From assembly GCA_023101725.1 (NCBI GenBank), contig JALJCO010010195.1:124001-188000 (forward strand): a stretch of 64,000 bases of DNA. Reading direction: 5' to 3'. The notes below the pieces were generated by a model. That model was not told the DNA's origin. It did not search any database and was given only the letters and a program-made list of their open reading frames with translations. This stretch comes from Atherinomorus stipes. Its lineage: Eukaryota; Chordata; Actinopteri; Atheriniformes; Atherinidae. The stretch's first letter is position 1, and every line of letters starts with the position of its first letter. Positions 57,417 to 64,000 of the stretch are shown here, piece after piece. A program made the position numbers and the translations under genes.

Positions 57417-59048
57417 TAGAGCTGCACGATTAACCTTAAATCGCATCGATATTGAGGTTTAAAACTACTGCCTAACCTCATGCGCCTGAGGTTTTTTTTT
57501 TTTCTGTCTCTGACATTTGAGTGACAAACCTATTCACCAATCAAAATGGTCGAGCCCTGCGTTCCTGGCTTGCTGGCCAATCAGAAATGGTGATGGAAAA
57601 CGAGCTCGCATGCACTACAACGGCTGCAGTCAGCAGCAAACAACAAACACTGCACGTGTACCCCGCATTGCGCTGTGAGCAAAATGTTTTCATGGTAACT
57701 GGTTATCCACATAAAAACGGCTGAAGGGACTTCTTCGGTAACGGGAGAGGAGCAGTTGGTAACAGTGACGGAATAATGGCGTTAAAAGAAACGGCACTAG
57801 AGGAGGCGGAGTGATACGGTTACACCTGGACACACTGGTCATGCTCTCCTGAGTTGCGGTCTTCATGTGATTACTGTTCAGACCGGCTGCAGTGCAGGTT
57901 GGAAGATGTTTGTGAGAAGCCTCTGCAGGGCAGCGGCGGTGGCGACGTCACCAACCTGACATACGTGCACGCATATAAATCCAGTTAATAAAACAGCGAC
58001 AAACAAGTAATGATGATAACTGATGAACCATCAGCAAACATGACTCGTCGCGCGCAGCTGAACACAGGTACACACAACCACACACACACACGTTTGTTTT
58101 TATATCCCCGTGGGGTATTATCCATTGACATAATGCATTCCCTAGCCCCTTACTCTAAACCTAATGCCATAACTGATTGCCTAAACCTAACCCTTGTCCT
58201 AACCCTAACTAAAACCTAATTGTAACTTAATCTTGACCCTCAAAATGGGGTTCGTACCCGTGGGGACCGGGAAAATGTCCCCACGAGGGCAAGACGTCCC
58301 CACGGTGGTGGTAAAAATCCGGAACATGGTCCCCACAATGTCGCAAAAACGCGCCCACACACACACTAGAGGCGCAGCAACAGTGAATCCAGAGAAAACA
58401 GGAAGAATTATAAACTGGAATCACAAATGTGAGTTTTCTCTCAGAGACAAAAGAAATTAACAACATGAAATGTTCATTAAAATTATGTGTTTCTACATGT
58501 TGACTGGAAGCCGTTATAACAACATAGACCTGAAGCTCCTCTCACCACATCCAGTCTGACTGTCCAAGATTCTGTTAGTTATTTATTCCATTTAATTCAT
58601 CAGTGAGATCTGATATTCACTTTTATTAGGAATAATTCAACACAGAGATTAAAGTTGAATGGGAATATTAAAAAGTAACAGAATTATTACTTTTCAAAGT
58701 AATTATTTATTTTTACAAAACTGAAGCTGATGCTGTTACTTTTGGGAGAAGGAGTTAGTAACTATAATTCATCACTTTTGTAGTAATCACAAAACAGTGA
58801 ACAATCACTGTGTAGTTTTTATTAGAAATTTCTCAGGTTCAACAGCAGACAGAAGCCAGAAGAGGATGCTGGACACATAAATAGTTTTTAAAGTAGATTA
58901 TTGTTGTAAAGGTAACGACTTCTTTCATTCATAATTTTAGTTTGATCCATTTAAAACTATCAAATGTAAAAATCTCAAATCGAATCCCAATTGCAATATC
59001 TATCAGAAAAATTTCAACAAGGTTTTTTGTCAAAATCGTGCAGGCTTA
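57417..59048. mobile_element. hAT-type element, 1,632 bp, perfect 8-bp target duplication
   Basis: ACTTCTGC occurs exactly at both sides (57,409-57,416 and 59,049-59,056). The ends TAGAGCTGCACGATTAA and (inverse) TAAGCCTGCACGATTTT are inverted repeats of the widespread fish GGGCTGCACGATT family. The interior near 58,970 (CTCAAATCGAATCCCAATTG, CAATATCTATCAG) also fits that family. There is no transposase frame, so it is non-autonomous. Another dispersed repeat is inserted near 58,076-58,366. Confidence 0.8.
58076..58366. repeat. Teleost CA-flanked dispersed repeat with TAACCC motifs
   Basis: CA repeats flank a unit containing CATTGACATAATGCATTCCC, CTAACCCTTGTCCTAACCCT and several GTGGGGAC / GTCCCCAC motifs. 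This is a common fish interspersed repeat associated with microsatellites, not a telomere. Confidence 0.6.
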
Positions 59049-59056
59049 ACTTCTGC

Positions 59057-59799
59057 AGACCAGAAAAAAAATGTTTAGATAAGAGGAAATGTCTTAAAAG
59101 ACTGCCAAGCTGCATTACTTTTCCAAGTGCAGATACTGGTTTAAGTTTCCATGTCACATATCATGTGAACAAAAGACAACACGGCTACAAGTATACCAAT
59201 AACTGGGTCAACATCCACAGGCATCGTAAACTATGTTGCTTTTGCATCACATAAATGTAGAGGTTTCAGCTCAAAGAAATGGATTTAGTCTCCATTAGTG
59301 CAATACAAAGATATCATTAAACACTAACTGTACCTCCGTCCAAACCAATGATACATTTAGAGATACAGCATAAATACTTACAGTTGTTAAATGTTAGCAA
59401 TAACAATGAAAATGGAATAGTTCAGCCTATTAAACAATAGAGAACAAACCATCAACAGCTTTGCATCTGCCACTGCTGATTATAGTGAATGCTCTGATTA
59501 TTAATGAGAAATCTCGGCAGTTTTCTTGAGGTTTCACAGTTAGCTCCTAGCTGATGCATTACATGACTTTTTCTCCTCCCTTGACTTGCTGAAACAACTA
59601 CCTCATTGTGTTTTTAAACTCCTGTTTTAAAAATGAAGGATCATGTTCCCTCCACTTTAAACATGTTTCAATAACAAGAACTGTTGTGTCCGCTTCCCTG
59701 TTTCAAAATGACGTGAAAGCTTAGTATCTGACTTTATATAGAGATGAAAACTTGGGCCCAGTTTATGGGACAAGATTATGTGACAACATTCAAATCTCT
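59057..59799. other. No feature seen
   Basis: Non-coding AT-rich sequence without motifs that I can support. Confidence 0.4.
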
Positions 59800-59807
59800 C
59801 TCTATAG

Positions 59808-60103
59808 CAGTGGTTCTCATACTGGGGGGCAGGCCCCCCAAGGGGGGCTCAGGGTTCTGTCAGGGGGCCCAGCCAGTCGTATAGTTTTTGTACTTCTAAC
59901 AAAAAATGGGCATATTCTTTAAAGTACTAATGAACAAATGATGATGACTCAAAAGGCATTTCCCGCCCCCAAATGCAGTGCATTTTTTCATGTATCTCAT
60001 GGTAAATGTTTGGGTGCATGTGGTAGCGGTGGTGGGATGGGGGGCTTGAAATTATAATTTACAATAACAAGGGGACCCTGCAAAAAAAGTTTGAGAACCA
60101 CTG
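59808..60103. mobile_element. hAT (Charlie-like) MITE, 296 bp
   Basis: Terminal repeats CAGTGGTTCTCA and TGAGAACCACTG are the hAT Charlie-type ends. The 8-bp flanks CTCTATAG (59,800-59,807) and CTTTATAG (60,104-60,111) differ at one base. The interior is G-rich near the left end (GGGGGGCAGGCCCCCC). No coding capacity. Confidence 0.85.
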
Positions 60104-60111
60104 CTTTATAG

Positions 60112-62809
60112 ACTTCTCTGTTGTTTTATCCTATACACAGTTTGAAAATCATCATATACCTTAAAAGGTTAAATTACTGAACTTGAAATAACAAATTGTC
60201 CCACCATGTGGGAAGGTTTTTATAACCATAGCTGAAGATGGGATGAAAAACAAGATGAAACAAGTGCGAGAGACAAGTTATAACTCAGGCAGGGAGACAG
60301 GCACACAGTCTAAGAAAACCCTTCCACTGAAGGATCCCCAATACATTCAGTCATACATGTAATGTCGAGTGAACCACGTTTACTCAAACAAGTCATGTTG
60401 CAACTAGTGATATGAGGGTTTAAGTTCAAAAGGCAAAATCTCATTAAAAAAAAAAAAAAAAAAACAGAATACCAAAAAGAGAGGCAACTTATACACGTAA
60501 TATAGGAAAATATGGAGTTTCAAGCCAGATCCAACTTCCTCTTAGGACGAAAGAAGAAAAGCTCCAAAATGATGGCTGACTTTGGCCATTTCTGCCAGGA
60601 ACAGGTGGATCCTTCCTCTCTCTGCAAGTCAGAATCTCCACTTCCACCTACAGATCTCCAACCTGAGTGGGTGCATGTGCGTCTCTACGGCCTTCTCTAC
60701 CCCTGGTTAAAGAGGACGCTGAGAAACGGCTGTGCATTACAGGTCTGCCGAGGGCCTTCATGTTTGATCAGTTCTCCCTCAGTCTGAGAGCAGAAGGGTT
60801 TTCTCTGCAGTGATTAGTAACAGTAAAAGTTAAAAAATGGTTTGCACATACGTAGAACTTCTTCCAGAGGAATCCCTATTTTTTCCCAATTGCTTTTTTT
60901 TTTTTTTTTTTTTTTTTTTGCTTATCTGGAAATTGCTTTCTTCCTAGTGAAATATACACCACACTATCATGCAGCCCAAACTCAAAGAAAACTTTTACAT
61001 ATTTGACCAATCGATGCAAAAAATTTTCAGATATGGAACGTTCTAACTTTGCAGAGTTATGCAGCGGCCTCTCAAATTCAAAAATTGGGAAAGGGCTTTG
61101 CCATCAAACTTACTGAGCACAATTAACTTCACCGCAGGAAGGATTTGCAGCTTTGCACTTACGTTCCACTGTTTTGTTGATATTGTGCATACCAAATATA
61201 TGTCATCGAGAAGTCAATGATTCAGATATCAAAAAAATACTTTTCAAAGTATACTTTGTTTGAGGAGGCATAATTCATAATATCAAAGAGCCAGACTCAA
61301 ACTTACTCAGCCTTAACATGTGTGTCATCAAGGGATTTCATCCAAATCTAAATCCCAGTCTTACACAAATGTGCATGACACACGGACGTGCATGCACAAA
61401 GACACAAATGGCATGAACTGTCAATCACCTGCTCTCTCCAATTACACAGTAACGAGACACTAATTGGAGAGCTTGCTGACATGATTGTCACAAGGAACAC
61501 ATACATACACACACCAGGTGAGCATACCACAGTTACACACACACACAGCAAAGCATCATAGGACTAATCACAAAGATTTCTCTTCTCCCATCTCTAGTTA
61601 ATACTCTGAACTGTCTATCATGATGAACACAAGGAGCAGCAGTGCATTCTAGTTAATGGGAAAACAGGATAATGAGGCTCTAAAAATGAGCTTTTTGCCT
61701 CAGATTTAAAAATGAAGTTCCACATAAAAAGAGGGCAGAAAATAGTTCAATTAGATTTGGGTTTTCCAATGCGGGTGGCACAAAAAGGGAGCAATTTATT
61801 TCATGCTTATGTAACAGTCATCGTACGCTGTCTGCTTAGCGAGTAGACCTTCCCAGCTACGTCACCCACACTCCTCTGAGGGGAAACAAGGGCTTTATAC
61901 CAATGTAGTAGCCACCAGTTTACTCCACGAGTAAGGTGACAGATCACCAAGAAGAAAGGAACCCTGACCTTACTGCCAAGCTAGCCCACTGGCTGGAGCA
62001 CAACAATGCAACAAAGACATTTTTAAAATGGGGTAAGAAAAAACACACACACAAGTGCAAACACACACTCCATCTCTCTTTCCTCATCTCAGCCCTGCTG
62101 TTGGCTGTAAAAGGGGCCTGCTGATGTTTCAGCCTTATTTATGCAAATCCCATTTTGCAGTTCAGTCACAATGGAGTATTACTCTCTCTTTCTGGCTCTC
62201 TAGCTCCCCTACCCGCTCTCCGTCTGCTTGGGCTCCATCTCAAGAAACTGCTTTAGCCCATTATTTGTTTAGGGCAATATCAGAAGCATTATTTCCACCT
62301 CTCCTCACAGTTTTCTGCAAGAACACACAAAACGCACAGCCATCAGCAATGAACCATGCATTGTGAAGAAGCAGCAGCAGCTAGCTCTCAGGAGAAGAAA
62401 AAAAAAAAAAAACCTTTCCGTCTCTTTACACAAGAGCAAAACTTTAAATCAAATGGTCGTCATGTAAGTCAAAGCCTTGCAACAAAACCCACAGAGAAAA
62501 ATCTAAACCTAAACCTGTTTTCCCCTAATATCAACTGAACCAAGATATTTAGAAACAGTACTTTCAAAGCAAAGAGGAAAAATCTTAAATTGATTAAACT
62601 AACTTCAATAATAATATTTTTTTTAAAAAAGGCCAAAGGTATTACTTTGTTATGGTATAAGAGGGCAATTCTGTCATTGGCATCTTGAGAGCAAACAAAA
62701 CAAAAACCATTAAACACTTCAAAGTTTGCCATGAGGCACTATTACTGTGTCTTGTTTCTTTTAAATACCTTAACATCTTCAATAAACTGGCATGACATCT
62801 TTCTCATAC
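60112..62809. other. bcl9 5' flank, no coding gene seen
   Basis: Contains A-runs (60,446-60,463; 62,399-62,412), a T-run (60,894-60,919) and CA stretches near 61,500-61,550. A 91-codon open frame at 60,512-60,787 has no recognised motif. Confidence 0.4.
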
Positions 62810-62866
62810 CTGTCTTGTCGTTGGTGAGGACGTAACCATGTAAAGACAGACGAAACATTGATCTTG
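62810..62866 (-). other. bcl9: Candidate bcl9 5' UTR exon
   Basis: On the bcl9 strand, an acceptor-like tract TTTATTCTCTTGAAG precedes 57 nt that end CAAGACAG followed by GTATGAG, a good donor. It would splice to the exon ending at 50,585. Only splice consensus supports it. Confidence 0.2.
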
Positions 62867-64000
62867 CTTCAAGAGAATAAACAGCACGACTTCAAGGTAA
62901 AGGTACCTGTTACACATGAGTACAACCTAGTTTGAGGAAACACCTGTAAATTCACCTGCTGAGCTGACGTCCTGAGAACACTATCCCAACATGCCACACC
63001 CTGCATAGCACTTACGATTTGCACATGGCACACACAGAATGCGAGGAATGCTGAGTGTCACTAAAGATAGAGCTGTAACGCCACACATGTAGCCTTCGAC
63101 ATCACACGTCTAACATGACAGGAACAAGGACACATTTACATGAACACAGCTAACAAAACTATGACTCGCTTCTCTTTCTATGAAAACCAAGCCTCAAAAA
63201 ACTTTACCACAGACCTGTAAACTTGTCTATCTTCTAACTATTAAGTGCTCCAAGAGAAAGATGCATATGCATCCCTTCTTAATCTGGTTTCTTTTCTTCC
63301 TCTGAAGTTTGAGCCTGCCTCTGAGTCACATTACAAGTAGTCTCAGCTTCTCTTCACTGGTTTGTTTGTACTCCATCCTTATTTCACTTCACCCTCTCTG
63401 GTCTGCAGACGATGCCCCTCCATCCCCAGGGAGACAACATGTGTGTAATGTCACATCCAGTCATATCATAACGTAGTGACAGAAGCCTCACCGTGTCCAT
63501 CACAATGATGGAGGTGGCAATGAAAACAGGAGAGGATAGGGGTGTGACACACATTTACCAGTGGAGGGGTTGGGCGGTTCGGGGAGGGGGAATGTTGTTA
63601 CACAAGTCGCTCTCATCAGACTGTGCGGGTGGGTGTCTGTGTCCCAGAAGTGGGCACGTGCGCACACACAGCTGAGTCACTAGCGACACATCTGCTAGCG
63701 TAGCCTGGGCACGGTGCCACGCGTGGCGGCCAGCTCTAGCAGCAGGACTGGCACTCAGCACTCTGGCTTGCTCTGATCTCCGTCTCACACACACTTCACC
63801 CTGCACTTCCATCTCTGTCCATCTGCCCTCTGTCTCTGCATCTCGTACTAAGAGGGAGTGTCTTGCATACAAACACTCACTTCTTTACTGAGTGTAAGGC
63901 AGAGAGGCTGGGTAGATGGCAGCGGCTCCAAATACAATCTGAGGGGGTTGCAAAATGAGGATTAACTAGAACAACGTAAAAACAGATTACAGTAACAAAA
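62867..64000. other. Window end, bcl9 5' region, no gene seen
   Basis: Somewhat GC-richer at 63,560-63,870 with GTGCGC and CACGTG motifs, but I see no defensible promoter, CpG island core or coding exon. Confidence 0.3.

Noticed and set aside
58140..58240. Interstitial telomere from CCTAACCCTAAC motifs
   Set aside because: Only irregular TAACCC-like phrases within a known type of fish dispersed repeat flanked by CA arrays; no tandem TTAGGG array.
1..64000. A bacterial-style defence system, CRISPR array or operon
   Set aside because: No spaced direct repeats, no bacterial gene clusters; introns and fish repeats show eukaryotic chromosomal DNA.

Overview
This window is vertebrate nuclear DNA, almost certainly from a teleost fish. 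The evidence is compact spliced genes with GT-AG introns, fish-type repeats (L2-like LINE tails, tRNA-derived SINEs, hAT, Harbinger and Tc1-type miniature elements, CA/TG arrays), and three genes whose encoded proteins I recognise: a connexin of the gja5 type, the lysophosphatidic acid phosphatase acp6, and the Wnt co-activator bcl9. The same three genes are neighbours in human 1q21.1, so this is an old conserved block. Species and fish lineage cannot be named from the sequence alone.

Layout. Positions 1-23,171 hold no protein gene I can support. They contain LINE 3' remnants (1-240, 9,121-9,285), a 479 bp Harbinger-like miniature element (1,961-2,439), a 1.45 kb inverted-repeat element with a SINE inside (7,151-8,603), simple repeats, and probably 5' non-coding sequence of gja5. 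The gja5 coding region is a single exon on the plus strand (23,172-24,320), followed by a 605 bp Harbinger-like element that lies in or beside its 3' UTR. acp6 is on the plus strand (28,717-37,993) with ten coding exons that join to a 424-residue protein. Its 5.6 kb second coding intron holds a 1.6 kb purine-rich block and a broken second copy of coding exons 1-2. bcl9 runs in the opposite direction (coding 50,139 down to 40,885, eight coding exons, about 1,413 residues), so acp6 and bcl9 converge tail to tail. From 50.6 kb to the end lies the 5' flank or 5' non-coding intron region of bcl9, filled with miniature transposons and microsatellites.

Main points of interest: (1) bcl9 coding exon 7 lacks one base in a run of G (42,133-42,137), which would remove about 375 C-terminal residues although the downstream frame is perfectly conserved, so a sequence error is the leading explanation; (2) bcl9 has a symmetric 108-nt exon coding a block like one in BCL9L that I recall as missing from the usual mammalian BCL9 protein; (3) the bcl9 reading frame stays open 80 codons upstream of the mammalian-type start; (4) acp6 carries a degenerate internal DNA-level duplication of its catalytic RHG exon beside an odd polypurine tract; (5) several transposon copies have readable target duplications.

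The three genes do not form a pathway. They encode a gap-junction channel, a mitochondrial lipid phosphatase and a nuclear Wnt co-activator, and are linked only by conserved synteny. I found no CRISPR array, bacterial operon, virus, or structural RNA gene with good support.
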